From assembly GCA_950022295.1 (NCBI GenBank), contig OX465598.1:5518001-5582000 (forward strand): a DNA stretch of 64,000 bases, given 5' to 3'. Of the stretch, positions 1-11,391 are shown one piece after another. How positions within the stretch are numbered: position 1 is the first letter of the stretch; every line of letters starts with the position of its first letter. The notes beneath the pieces were generated by a model, which was not told the DNA's origin, ran no database searches, and saw only the letters and a program-made list of their open reading frames with translations. The translations under genes were made by a program, and so were the position numbers. Source of the stretch: Bromus sterilis. Lineage: Eukaryota > Streptophyta > Magnoliopsida > Poales > Poaceae.

Positions 1-1404
1 AAGTTTTTGCAAAGAAAAAGCAAGCTTAAGGTTTGCAAAAGTTAGGAGAGACAAAACGTGGCAGAATCTGTGAAAAACAGAAATGCAGATAGTAATGAAT
101 TTTTTAGGGGCACTTCTGCAACTCAAATCAAAAAACTCAGAACATACGGAAGTTTCGTAATTGTATAGAGCATACTTTGTGAAAAATTCATCTCAAAAAG
201 ATGAACTGGGATTTTTCTGGAATTTTTCTGGTCACGAGGACAGAATCTGTTTTCTGGACAGCATGTCACAACTTTTACTTCCCTTGCCGTAAGAGGCTAT
301 AACTTGGCACAAAGCTGAAAAATAAAGATACAATGATGTTGCTACAGTAGTAACAATCATCAAGACACAACAAAAGCAAAAATAAAAACCTAAATTCGTT
401 GTGGGCTGCCTCCCGAAAGCGCTTTCTTTTATGCCTTTAAGCTAGGCAAAAAGATTATAGAAGATGCTCTCACAAGAATAAGAATTTTGAAGCAAAAGAG
501 AGCATCAAGAAGCAAATGTGAAACACATTTAAGCCTAACCTACTTCCTATGCATAGGCATCTTGTAAGAAAATAAATCAAAGAAGCACAAAGTGACATGC
601 ATAGGAAGGTACTACAAGAACAACTTCAAAACTTTCAACATGAAGAGAGGTGTTTTTGTAACATGGAAGTTTCTACAACCAAACTTTCCTCTCCCAAAGT
701 AATTTTCAGTAGCATCATGAACAAAATCAAGAATATAATTATCACATAAATCATGTTGTTCATGACCTACAAGCACACATGTATTGTTTTCAACACGGTT
801 TTTAGGATGATAAGATAGATGCAACCCATCACATTGAGCCTTGATAAGAGCAAAATTCTCCGGAATAGTTGGAGATTTCAAAAGGATAATAGGACAATCA
901 AGTGTGGGTGCAATAGCAACAATTTCATGCTTAACATAAGGAACTATAGAGAGTTCACTTTTGCCAGCATCATCCATAGTGGCATCATGGCCATCAACAA
1001 AGCAAGTATCTAAATCATCAGAAAGGGAAGTATCAAGTAAGTCCTCGGAATCATAAGATTCCTCTTCATAGCAATCATTAGCCTCTTCTTGGGCAGCAAG
1101 CATTCTATTTTTAAAATCCTCAATATAAGCATTGGAAGTATAATTCTCAAAGCAATAAGCAAGAACAACAAAGTTTTCAGACTCGAAAATAGTATCGTGA
1201 TACTTTTCAATCAAAGAAGCAATCTCATAGGCACCTTTAATCACACATGGGAAACCGGGCCCTCAGTTGAACAAGGTGGGCCAGCAAGGGAACTATGTCC
1301 TCACTGGTCCGGGCTGGTTTAAAAACTACTGGCAGCTGACCAGCACACACACGGTTTCAAATGGTAAATCAGCTTGGGCCACCACTAAAAATGTTTGAAG
1401 CTAG
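1..1404 (-). mobile_element. Gypsy-type retrotransposon internal fragment (possibly Athila lineage)
   Basis: A degraded retroelement piece that hosts the Gypsy insertion starting at 1410. The only open frame is 612-1244 on the minus strand (210 codons); it is acidic, with Asp/Glu/Ser-rich stretches in its first half, and shows no catalytic motif. The segment near 395-435 resembles the 'gcctcccgaaagcgctt' block that recurs in internal spacer regions of Athila-type Gypsy elements; this is recognition by memory and not a search. No LTR ends, primer site or pol motifs are visible. The frame may be a spacer or env-position ORF. Bases 1245-1404 carry no recognisable coding sequence. Confidence 0.5.
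612..1244 (-). CDS. Retroelement-associated ORF, unknown function
   Basis: An uninterrupted 210-codon frame inside the degraded retroelement. The protein has an acidic middle (runs of Glu, Asp and Ser near residues 52-95), scattered Cys residues and a hydrophobic, Leu-rich C-terminus. I see no protease, reverse transcriptase, integrase or zinc-knuckle motif. It probably descends from a lineage-specific extra ORF or spacer ORF of an Athila-like element and is unlikely to be a host gene, because no promoter or intron structure is evident and the flanks are repetitive. Confidence 0.4.
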   Translation of the reverse strand: MIKGAYEIASLIEKYHDTIFESENFVVLAYCFENYTSNAYIEDFKNRMLAAQEEANDCYEEESYDSEDLLDTSLSDDLDTCFVDGHDATMDDAGKSELSIVPYVKHEIVAIAPTLDCPIILLKSPTIPENFALIKAQCDGLHLSYHPKNRVENNTCVLVGHEQHDLCDNYILDFVHDATENYFGRGKFGCRNFHVTKTPLFMLKVLKLFL

Positions 1405-1409
1405 GTAGG

Positions 1410-1843
1410 TGTCGAGGATCGGCCCCGGCAAGTCCCATGGTCAGGGACCCTGGGTTAGTTTGAGGAGACACAGGTTGGACGATAAGCTCGTCGGCAAACA
1501 GTAGGATAGACTTCCTGCTCGATATATTGATTGTGGAGAAGTTACAAGGAATGCCAAGGCAGATGCGCTCTAGGCTAGGGTTACAGGCGATGTATTATTC
1601 GATCCTCTATGTGTTGCCCCTCCTGGCCTTTATATAGTAGACCAGGTCTCGGGGAATCAATCTCCAATTACAGGTAATCTAACCCTAGCTTGTACGGAAA
1701 GTTCCCACACCTTCCTTGTTAGTCGAGGACTCCCAACGTCGGTGCCATCTAGCGGGCCAAGGCGAATCCGGCGGTAGCTTCGTGGGCCTTCAATGACACT
1801 GGGTAGGCCCATTAGTAGGAGTCGTGGGGTCGCCCCCTCGTCA
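1410..1843 (-). mobile_element. 3' LTR of minus-strand Gypsy (Tat-lineage) element
   Basis: The plus strand begins TGTCGAGG and ends CCTCGTCA, so the LTR has 8-bp terminal inverted repeats with one mismatch and the TG...CA hallmark. On the minus strand a TATA box (ctatataaagg, complement of 1627-1637) lies inside it, which puts the transcription start in the LTR. Directly beyond base 1843 lies the complement of a purine-rich tract, as required for a 3' LTR of an element read on the minus strand. Length is 434 bp. No matching 5' LTR is seen in the window, so the element is truncated. The 5 bp before it, GTAGG (1405-1409), would be the target-site copy; its partner is missing. Confidence 0.72.
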
Positions 1844-1859
1844 GTAGCCCCCGAGTGCC
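1844..1859 (-). other. Polypurine tract of the Gypsy element
   Basis: Read on the minus strand, GGCACTCGGGGGCTAC lies immediately upstream of the 3' LTR (which starts TGACGAGG). This is the position of the polypurine tract that primes plus-strand DNA synthesis. The core 'GCACTCGGGGGCT' recurs in the tandem array at 13986-14690, and the related 'CTCGGGGGCTACT' recurs at about 13563 and 13792. Confidence 0.6.
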
Positions 1860-3040
1860 TGGGGGACTCGAAGAGTCTCGCAGGGACTCGAGTTCGTCTT
1901 CATGCGTCCGTGTCTTGTATGCGTGGTGCACCCGCGGTCGCTGGCAGCATGGTGGCCATGACAAAACCTGTTTCGAGGGATGCTAAGCAGAAAGGGCCCA
2001 AGGATTCGATGGATCGAGCCTTAGTGAATTGCGCTAGTGGAAAATACCGCGATCGCCCAGTCAAACCCATGTCCCTCGACATGAGCTTGGAATACTGGAG
2101 CATAGAAAAAGTCCGGCCGCTTCAGGTCTTACGGTGTTCATTTGCCGCCAGTTGATTGCATAGCCTAAGGCGCGTCCGCCCGGCTTTATACTTCATGCGC
2201 AGCGCATGGAAAGGTTGGGAGTGAAATTACTCTTGGGCAAGTCCCAGCCCGGCCGAACTTCGCAGCGGGGTCTTACCTACACGCTAGTCTTGCGTGGCAT
2301 CTAGGCACAGTGTGTCGTGGTTCCAGGAATAGGTGTGTTTTTGAGGCGCGGAGCCTTATAGCATTTCACCCACTTGGAACAAATCATCAAGTGAGTTGTT
2401 CACTCATCTTACTCGCGGAGCTTTGTTTCGAGTGCTCAGGCGAGGAATCCTTCCGCGAGTAATTACTCGAAAGATGTTTTGAGTTTCTTTCGGAGGTGAG
2501 GGAGCACCCGAGACTCGAGCACCTTGTGGGTTCATAGGCGAGGGAGCACCTATAACTCTAGTGCGTGCGAGTGATTACTCGAGCACCTTGATAATCTTCA
2601 GATGAGTGAGCACTTGGGGACTCTCGAGATGGACTCCTCCCGATGGGAGTGAGATGTTTTTTCTTTGTTGGAAAAAGATCTGATAAAATCTCTGGGCGTT
2701 GGTATCGTACCTGATACGATTTGCCTATGACAGGACGTCGATTGGTCTTCTGCTTTTTTCTTCTGTCAGGATAACCACGTCACTGTGTGGTTATTGTCAT
2801 AGATGCTTCGCAGTGAACCGTCTTTTCATCTTGACCGGTCATAATGATGATCTCAGTGGCGTGCGAGCAGCGCCGGTTAAGTTCCCGAGGCGCGTGTTTC
2901 CGATGCGTGATTTGATGGCAGTATGAACAATGCGCCCCGTGGGCGAGCATCTTTGGCCTCGAATTTTGAAGCGTCGGTGTAGTCTTAATTTCAGGATTAA
3001 GTGCTGGCGCCGCTTGGCCTTGCTGCGTCGGGGCTTCCTT
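1860..3040. other. Gypsy 3' untranslated region, distal part
   Basis: Non-coding sequence between the 3' LTR and the antisense B3-like frame. From about 2380 to 2640 there are degenerate short repeats built on 'gagtgagcac', 'actcgagcacc' and 'gagggagcacc'. Small frames at 1793-2155 and 2699-2926 have no recognisable content. Hypervariable 3' regions are usual in Tat-lineage Gypsy elements. Confidence 0.5.
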
Positions 3041-3115
3041 GCCCTATAATTGGCTTCACCCTGGTTTGCTTTCCTCCATCTGTCTCCTCTTCTACTTCCC
3101 TTTTACTAGCTTTTC
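3038..3115 (+). promoter_or_regulatory. Candidate promoter and leader of the antisense B3-like ORF
   Basis: A TATA-like 'ccctataattgg' lies about 70 bp before the ATG at 3116. It is followed by a strongly pyrimidine-rich stretch of C/T runs (about 3065-3110), typical of grass leader sequences (Y patch). This suggests that the antisense frame has its own promoter and is not read from the element's LTR. Confidence 0.4.
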
Positions 3116-3849
3116 ATGGCTCCAAAACGAGGCTCCGGCCGTGGTCGCGTCCGTCGTAGTAGAGGTGGACGTACTCCTCGTTCTGGACGCGGTGGTCGAC
3201 ATGGCAATCCGCTACCACCTTCTTCTTCTTCTGTAGAGGGCTTTTGGCGGCATGACTTCTTATTGCGCGTTCATGGCCTTAGTGCCACTCGCGTTCTTCT
3301 TCCTCCTTCTTTTTCTGCCATTGTGGCCGATCTTGGTTTGGGTGGCTTGCTTCTGCATCTTCAGGGGAGCGATCGAGCTCCCTCCTATGTCGATTTGGAG
3401 TTTGACCGTTCCCGCTTGGTCTTTCTTGGCTCTGGTTGGAGTTCGTTTTCTCGCCGTTTGGGTCTGCGCGATGGCGATGTTCTTTGCTGTCGATTTGATG
3501 GTGAGAGCATTGTTGCCATCCGTGCTTTTGATCCGAGCGGCAACAGCATGGACCCGCGAGCTCAGGAGTCAAGCAACGACGTTTCCACAAGGTCGGGGGG
3601 TCCTTCGACTGCTTCTTCCTCCAGGGACTCTTCTGGTGCTGGTGGTGAGCCGTCTTCAACTGCTTCCCCCTCTGGCTCTGAAGAGGACCTCGATGTCAAG
3701 CTACCAGTTAAACGAACGCGGCAGGCGACCTTGTAGAACTGGAGGCAGCGGCGTCATCTTCGCCGGCAGCTTGGGCGGAGCTGGAGAAGAAGCTGGAGGA
3801 GCAGGAGAAGAAGCTGGTGGAGCATCGCCTTGAATGGCTCCGCAAATAA
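3116..3849 (+). pseudogene. B3-like DNA-binding protein, antisense additional ORF of the Gypsy element
   Basis: The open frame 3116-3736 encodes 206 residues on the strand opposite to pol. Residues 1-30 are Arg/Gly-rich and basic. Residues 46-140 fit the B3 DNA-binding fold: an opening 'HDFLLRV', a 'LLPPSFSAIV' segment (the lPkkFa position), then 'GSGWSSF' (W108, F111) followed by L117 and Gly-Asp (120-121), which is the GW..F....L..GD signature. A Ser/Gly-rich acidic tail and a KRTR basic cluster follow, before TAG at 3734-3736. A different frame (frame 1) from about 3727 to the TAA at 3847-3849 encodes an Ala-rich then heptad-like Glu/Lys/Leu helix, a probable coiled coil. A one-base frame lesion near 3727 therefore probably separates a B3 domain from its coiled coil. 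Such antisense ORFs between pol and the 3' LTR are known in Tat-lineage elements; a B3 domain there is inferred only from the motif. Confidence 0.62.
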
Positions 3850-4208
3850 GTCGAGTTTCACCTTTTGTTATGTCATTGACATCATGAGCCTGCTGCTTCG
3901 ACTCCTCCTTTAGCTGTGATGACGCTCTTGTACTAGAGTCGATTACCCCTCATGGGCACACATGTAGAAGTCATAATTCCTTGGGTGATTCCCTCTTGTA
4001 ACAGGAGCTGCCTTCTATCCAAATGTATTTAAGTCCTTTGGTACTGAAAATGACTCTTGTGATGTAAACTGCGCTTGAGTCTTTTGCAACAGAATTTTAT
4101 CTTTGGGCTTTTGCTTGGCCGAGAACTGTGTTCGAGTCCTGATCGAGAGCTGTGTTTGAGTCCTTGGCGATCGAGAGCTGAGTTCGCCCGAACTTTGCAA
4201 TGTGGGTT
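3850..4208. other. Downstream region of the antisense ORF, up to the Copia insertion
   Basis: Non-coding. It holds a short degenerate repeat of 'gatcgagagctg' and 'gagtcct' between about 4125 and 4185. It ends in CTATC (4209-4213), the left copy of the Copia target duplication. Confidence 0.5.
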
Positions 4209-4213
4209 CTATC

Positions 4214-6342
4214 TGTTTGAAACATGCCCTAGAGGCAATAATAAAATGTTATTATATATATATTTCCACGTTCCTAATTAATGTTTATATTTCTGTGCTA
4301 TAATTGCAATGACCCTGACTGTGAGATTCAGAAGAAAACTCATTTGCATGTGTGGAAATGTAAACACCAAGAGTTCCTGGTTTAGCCTCTAAGACCAGCT
4401 CATGTGCTAACTGATGATTACGTTTTATTAATCATGGACATTGTTCTTGTAACAAGGATGTCAGTAGCAATGGGAACATATTGTTAGCAGAACAATGATG
4501 TTGAACCGACCCCAGTATTGAATGATATACTTAGAGATCACATCGTAACAACGTTATAAGTCATATCATGAAATGTTATCATATACGTAATTCCTTAGAC
4601 CATGAGAGTATCGAGTTGCTTCACACAGGAAGACATGCTTTGGTTCTTAGATGAATCCTCCCGTAAATGGGAAGTAGTAAAACAAGTTCTGGGTATGTCA
4701 GATGGTGTGGCTAGTGACTGTGATAGTTCAAGAATGGGATTTGCTCCTTCACGATGAAGAAGATATTCACTTCGGGCCCACTCGGTATGACAGTATCCAT
4801 TATAGTCTGGCCAGACGCATTGTGATTCAGTCACGGGGATACCGGAATACAATAACGAGAAAAGGGACAAACGAGCAAAGAGGATAACGAGTGGCTTGTG
4901 TTCAAAAGTTGTTACACATGGGTGCCAAACTTCTCTCCTCTAACTTTGTCATATATCGCGAAGCAAAGGGAATGGTACATGACTAAACATAATGGTTCAC
5001 TCGAAGTTTCTTCGTGTATGTGCGGGAGTCAACATGGGTGTCCATGGCTCCGCTGTTGATTATTGGCTATTGACAAAAGGCTGTTGACCTATGTCCGGAA
5101 GATGTTCTGAGTCATGTACGCATTATACCGAACCTATTGGGTCACACACTTAACGAGCAGTAGTCTGTTAGAATACTAGTATGGTAGAAGGTTTAGTGGA
5201 AGCAAAGCATAATAGTTCATACGGGTACCGGAAGTAGTTTCGGAGATTTATGGAATTGTTCATAAGGGCACCAGAAGTAGTTCTGGGTATTTAAGGTTAT
5301 GTCCGGATCACTCTGGAGTAGTCCCAGGTGGTTCCGGAACATATGAGAATGGTACTGGGGAAGTCCTGGATCAACCGGAATAGTTTCCGGATAATCGCTG
5401 GGCGTCCCGACAACCTTCGCGGTCATCGGGTGGCTTAAACTGTAACTCAGATGGTCTTGGAAACTATCCGGATGGCTCCGGAACGTCCGAGAACGGCCTC
5501 GGAAGGTCCTGGAAGTGCTCCAGAAGTGTCTGGAATGTCCCGAAACGGTCCCGGTATGTCCTGGAAGCTTCTAGAAGGTCATGGAAGGTTCCGGATGGTT
5601 CCGGGCAGTACCACCCACTCCCCTGCGCCCCTAGCCTTGGGGGGCAAACCACCTAGGCTGCCCTGGCCGGCCAAAGGGGTGGGGGCGCACCAAGGGGAAG
5701 GAATCCCCCTCCAGGTGGGAATACCAAAACCCAAATATGGCAAGTTTCCGGTGGGAAGGTATGGGAAGATTTGGGAGGTTTGGGAGTCCAAGTTGGACTC
5801 CCCACCCCCCCTTATTGCGCCCCAAGGGCCTCTTGGCCACCTATATAATGTGGGGGAGGGGTGGGGGCACAGCACAACTTGTCCCCAAGGCCTATGCGCC
5901 ACCCTCCCTCCTCTAAACCCCGTTGCTCCACTTTTAGACCCTGGTTTAGACGCTGTTCTAGATCGGAATCCGTTAGGGTTTTCTCCCTCTAGTTTTCTCG
6001 GTGGCGTTCATCTCTGGACGGCGGAGTGCTGCTGGATTGCTGCTACGGGATGTGTGGATACTAATGGAGGGGTCGTACCTTCGACCCTTCTTCGAGGAGC
6101 TTGTTCATGGGACTTGTCCGTGGGACTAGATCGCGGGACTTGTTCGTGGGATTGATCGAGGGACTGTTCGTGGGAGAACTTGCGAGATCTACTTCCACTA
6201 CGTCCACGAGCTTCACCAACTCTACTTCCGCTACATCGGTTGGTGAGCCATGACCTAAAACCTTGTATGCAATCTTCTTGGATGATCTTGGGTTCTTGAT
6301 TCGTAGGCCGAAATTTTTTGTTTTCTACTGCGTTTCCCAACA
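4214..6342 (+). repeat. 5' LTR of the Copia element
   Basis: Starts TGTTTGAAACATGCCC and ends CGTTTCCCAACA. It differs from the 3' LTR at about 34 positions counted by eye over 2.13 kb (about 1.6 percent), plus small indels. The part from about 5430 to 5610 is a degenerate series of 'GGTCCTGGAAG' and 'TCCGGA' type words; the right LTR has one extra 10-bp unit in this stretch. A TATA-like 'ctatataatg' occurs near 5840. The several GC-rich frames inside the LTR (for example 5451-6155) are not genes. Confidence 0.93.
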
Positions 6343-6343
6343 G

Positions 6344-6355
6344 TGGTATCAGAGC
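6344..6355 (+). other. Primer binding site, initiator tRNA-Met type
   Basis: TGGTATCAGAGC begins two bases after the 5' LTR. This matches the 3' end of initiator methionyl tRNA, the usual primer of plant Copia elements. Confidence 0.9.
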
Positions 6356-9300
6356 GATCCTTGTTTAGATGCATGTTTAGGTCTAGATCATATGTGTGAT
6401 ATGAGGCATTGATTTTCTTGTTGCTTCCCTGTCATGTGATTTTTTCTATGCTTGATGGCAAGTTGAGGTTTTGCTACAAGGATTGAGTTTTCCATCGATC
6501 CCTCTATGCTGCTTTCAGTATGCTGGTTGCCTTGATCATGGTCTACATCAAACTCCTTGGATCTCATCTTAATCTCGCAATAGAAGATTTAACATGGAGG
6601 GGCTTGTGGATTTTATGAACTCAAATCCACACGAGGGTCACGCGTTTAACGAAGTTTGGCTTGTGGCATTAGTTGCTGCATGCACCCCGTATGTTAAACT
6701 AGCAACAAAAGAAGTATCGTGTTTTGTTTTATCTAGGGTTTCTCGTTTGCCTTGTAAACCTGCTTAACAACCACGATAAAAGTTGCAACAACCCGTGTAG
6801 ATGGCGATCTAACTCGTTTTTGCAGAGTATGCATGTGATGTGGTATAGCCTTCAAGATTTGCAATGTGTTTGTATGAGATGCTATATGTTATGTAATATT
6901 TATTCGCGACCTGCGTGTCGTGGTACGGCATGATGACTGGAGTCATATGATTGTCACTTAATTATGGCCTGCGTGCCAGAACTGTTTATTAGCTCGAGGC
7001 AAAGCAATAGATAGATGCAAAGGTGATGATCTACGATGCGGAGGTGGACCCCGACGCACATGCCGGAAGCCGTGGTGATGTTCCCGACGCCAAGGACAAA
7101 GTTGGTGGACACGGTGACTTCAACCACGACGACGTGAAGACAATGAAGACTTCACGAAGCAAAGGGCTATACTATATCACAAAATTTTATGAACTGCCTG
7201 TGATGTTTATCCCTTTGATGCACCCTTGTTTGATGCGCGGTAGTCGTATTTTATTAGGGTGATCTCTCGCAAAACAATATCAAGTTGATAGTGTTCTTCC
7301 AACTGTAGCACCGTCTATACTATGTTTCACATCGGAGCAGGTCATGTCACATGGGTGCACACGGTGTGACGCATAAAAGACGGGTGTGTTAAAAGAACAC
7401 ACAGCACATTACACTTGGTTATCTTGACGGTTTGGATAAAAGTTTGCTACCGGAACACGCCCATCGAAAGATGAACAAGAATCACCTTTGGCGTGATTGG
7501 CAAGTTGGCCTACCGGTCCAGTCTAAGTCATCAGTGATGTCACATCAATGGCGGACGATTGGGTTGGATCTTGAATCGCTCCAGCATCAATTACGAGAGA
7601 TATTGATCTGAGTGGGAGCGCACTAAGTAATTAAATTGATTAATCACAAGTGCAACTTAATTATGAACAAAGTCTTAGTATTTGCATTATCGTTGTAGAA
7701 TAATGGCTCGCGTTACCACCTTCCCAATTGATTTTGATTAACTGTTTTATCTGGTAAAAACTTTACGATTGGTACCGTATTGTGAGGACTATCCTCAATA
7801 GTGTCGAGAAGGAGCTTGTCCTATCGCAAATTTTTGATGCTCTCCCACTGATGCTATGGATGATGTGACTTATGTCCATAATCCAAAATGCTAGAATTCC
7901 ACGACAGCTAAGTGCATTGTTTTCACCACCATGAAACCCGAACTTCGAAAAGTTTGGGATAGTTATGTTATATTCATGGAACTGAAAAATAAGTTTTCAG
8001 TAGTAAGACAATTAATGTTGGATATAAGATATCTAGTACAATGTATGATTGTAAGCATTAGTGAAAATGTTCATTGTGCTCTAAACAAAACTGATAAGTG
8101 TGGGATCCAGAAGAACAATGATCATATGATGATGAGGATTAAGGGAAAGTAAGTTCCATAGGGTGTTAGTAAGACTTACACGCTAGAAAGTCCATGGCCT
8201 GCGCCACCCTTGATCATGTGTGATCTTCTGTGAGTAGGAGTGACATTGGAAATAGAACTATGATACGTATAAAGGCAAAACGAAAGAAGACTGGAATAAC
8301 CAGCTCAGAAATGAAAGTCATACGGAGTTATAGATGAATTCATTGCTGGTCAAGAGATGTAATTCTTGGGAATCATGATTAAGTAGTTAATTGTGTGTTC
8401 TGTATATTGTGATTAAACTGTTGATCACCGGAATATCACATCGATTGCATATTGTTGCAACTCGATGCAAGAAATACTATGGCCTTTATGACTAGCTAAT
8501 GATGAGTTTTGACACGCTCGGGAACACGGTAAAAGGTTTACTATACCGTCTGTTGACTCTATGATTATCTTCATAATTCATTTTAGAGTTGAGTAAATTG
8601 TTACTACACTTTAGCCTTGTTGCAAAACATCATTTTGAATCATGTTTGTTGCAAGAGAGTTGTTCAAAGCTATGAATAACGTAAAGGCCATACTTCCATT
8701 ATTAATAGGGTGTATGTTATGAATCTTGATAATAATACTAAACATCCATAACACTGACGCTAAACGTCGCAAGACTGACAGAAATACCACATAGATGTGG
8801 CACTGCCCTTTATCACAAGTGACATAACATGCATGAAGAATTTCCATAAGTGATGGACTTTCGAGTCATATGATTATGAATCACTTGACGCTTGCGATCT
8901 TTGTCTTGAAGTAATGTGACTAAAACACCGTTGATAGGCCATACATGAACGGGCAACTAAACCATTGGTAATCATACATGATGATGTGTGTAGTCCAATA
9001 AGTGTAGTTGTGTGCAGTGGATTCCCTATCTTTACTCATGAGTTGAAGTAGATATGTGGATATCTGTTCAATAGAGACATACGTCTGAAATCTTTGAAAT
9101 GTTCAAGGAATTTAAGAGTGAAATAGAAATTCATTGTAACAAGAAAATAAAGCTTCTACAAATTAGATTGTATAAAGTAATATTTGAGTTACAAGTTTAG
9201 CGAACGTCTGATGAGTTGTGAAGAAGTATCATAACTTGCGTCTCCCGGAACACCACTATGAGTAAAGTGTTCGGGAGATGTAATCAAGCCATGTATGACA

Positions 9301-11380
9301 CGGTAAGATCAAATATGACGTTTATCAATTTGCCATTATACTTATTAAAGTTATGCGTTAGTGACTACGGCTTTTACACTGAAAAGAGCACCATCAAATC
9401 TGTTGAAATGACACCATATTAGATGTGGTATGGACTATTAAAACCATGTTGTATTTTCTTAAAATTTGGGTATATGAGGCATATGTTTGACATACTCAAA
9501 ACACCAAATCAGATAAGTGCTATTTTGTGAAGGTTATTCCAAAAGGTTTGGTATTCCTCTATCACTACACAAAAGCAAAACTGTTTGCTGTTAAGAACAA
9601 TGTGTTTTGAAGAAAATGGTTTCTTGCAAAATAGTGAGTGGGAGGACAGTGCAACTTGTTAAAGATTGTTGAATCTTCAAATAAGTGCGCAGCTGAACCA
9701 CACAGGTTAGACAAAACTTGTACAAACATTCATGATATGTAAAATAAGATATTGTTGTTCGACAATGATAAACCTGTGATATACAAAGAAGCGTTGATGG
9801 GCCCTGACTCCGGGATTTGGCTAAATGCCAAATAAATCCGAGATAGTATCCATGGAAGTAAGTCAAGTTTTGAACTTGGTAGACCCTCCGAAAGACTAAA
9901 AGTCTGAAGAATATATATATATGGATCTATAATTGATTCGGATGAAATTGTTTTATCCATAAAGCTCAACTCGTTGGAAAATTGTTTTCTAGCAAGTTCA
10001 AAGGTTGACTACGGCGAAATAGTTTCAACCGTAGAGATGCTTTAGTCAGTTCGGGTTATATTAGCAATTACTACATATCTCATTTATAGGATATGGTAGA
10101 ATGAACGTCAAAACAACGTTCCTACACGGAAAATTAACAAAGGACGTATATGTGATACGACCGGAATGTTTTGTAGATTCAAAGGATGCTGAAATAGATG
10201 CAAGCCTTGGGTGTCCAGTGATGGACTGAGGCTAGCACCATGGAGTTGGAATTTTCGTTATGATGAAATTGCCAAAAGAGTTTGTTGTCATCAGGAATAA
10301 CGAAGATGCTTGAATATTCAAGAAAGTAAGTGGGAGCTGAATGATATTTCTAAAACCTTATGTAGATGACATATTGTTGATTAGAAATGATATAAATTTC
10401 TTGACACAAATAAGGACTTTATTGAAAATAGTTTTCAGCTGAAGTACTTGGGCTAATATAGCATTAGTATTGAGCGCAGTGATCTATGAAGATAGTAAGT
10501 GCCTGATCATGCTAAAGCCAACACTGCATATTGACATGATACTAAAGTAGTTTAGTATGAAAACGCCAGGAAGGATGTTCTTGCCGAGGTCACGGTGAAA
10601 AGTTGTTTGCGGAAATCGGTGTTCATGAACATAGATAAGCAAAACACATGAATTGAATTTCACTCACATGTGTGTTTGGATTAATCATGTACACCATAAT
10701 ATGTAAAACGACCAGATATGTCCAACGCTCCAAAAGGTTGTGAGCAAGATACCAAAGTGATCAATATGTTGATCATTGGACAAGCAGTGAAAAGTTAAAC
10801 TTATGATAGATAAGATATGTTTCTCAGAAAATGGAGATAATGAAGAGCTCGTTGTAACAAGTTACACCAGCTGAATTTTGATGTAAACAGTTACACCAAT
10901 TCAGTCTTCATACTTACTCCGATCGATTTTTGATTTTAATTGGGATTATGTGTTTCACACGTAAGGGTGGCACAGTATGGAGGAACTATGTCAAGTTCGA
11001 TACTGTGGCGAATTCTATAACAGAGGCTAAGTATATTGTTGCTTAAAGAAGTAACAAGGAGGGTATTTTGAATCATAAATTCATTTATGAACATGGTATG
11101 ATTTCCTAGATGCTTGAAGCTCATGGAACATTGATGAATGATTTCATGACTTATTCTAAGGAACCAAGGTCCTGCCAAATGATTCAAACATATACAAAGC
11201 TAAAATGATAAAATCAGTGAATTTTATGATAGCGTGAAAACGCGAAGATATGCAAGATACAAACGGGCCTGAAATGTCAGATCCGAAGATGAGGTCTATA
11301 CCACAAATGAGGCATTTATTACACCGGTATGCCATAGGTGTAAAGTGCTCAAGCACTGACAATATTATTGACTCTAGTGC
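6356..11380 (+). pseudogene. Degenerate Copia gag-pol
   Basis: The polyprotein region is unreadable as one frame, but pieces can be recognised in the right order. Near 9395-9600 are words typical of the integrase C-terminal region ('KSDKCYFV', 'PKG'). Near 9765-9900 'YKEALMGPDSG' matches the start of Copia reverse transcriptase, then runs into stops. Near 10090-10175 'MNVKTTFLHG' and 'VYVIRPECFV' match the RT core. At about 10357-10390 'YVDDILLI' retains the catalytic YVDD box. Near 10945-11060 'GFVFTRKGG' and 'ITEAKYIVA' match Copia RNase H. The 5' part (6590-7260) holds only short gag-like frames. Multiple stops and frame changes rule out self-encoded mobility. Confidence 0.85.
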
Positions 11381-11391
11381 AAGTGGGAGAC
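11381..11391 (+). other. Polypurine tract of the Copia element
   Basis: AAGTGGGAGAC abuts the start of the 3' LTR (TGTTGGAAAT). It is purine-rich and in the correct position for priming plus-strand synthesis. Confidence 0.85.

Noticed and set aside
3252..3833. 193-codon hydrophobic frame overlapping the B3-like ORF
   Set aside because: It is an alternative frame of the same GC-biased sequence. Its hydrophobic runs come from Leu/Phe/Pro-type codons in the shifted B3 coding sequence.
5451..6155. 234-codon frame in the left Copia LTR (and its copy near 12959-13342)
   Set aside because: LTRs are non-coding; the frame is interrupted by indels in the other LTR and reflects Gly/Pro/Trp-coding micro-repeats.
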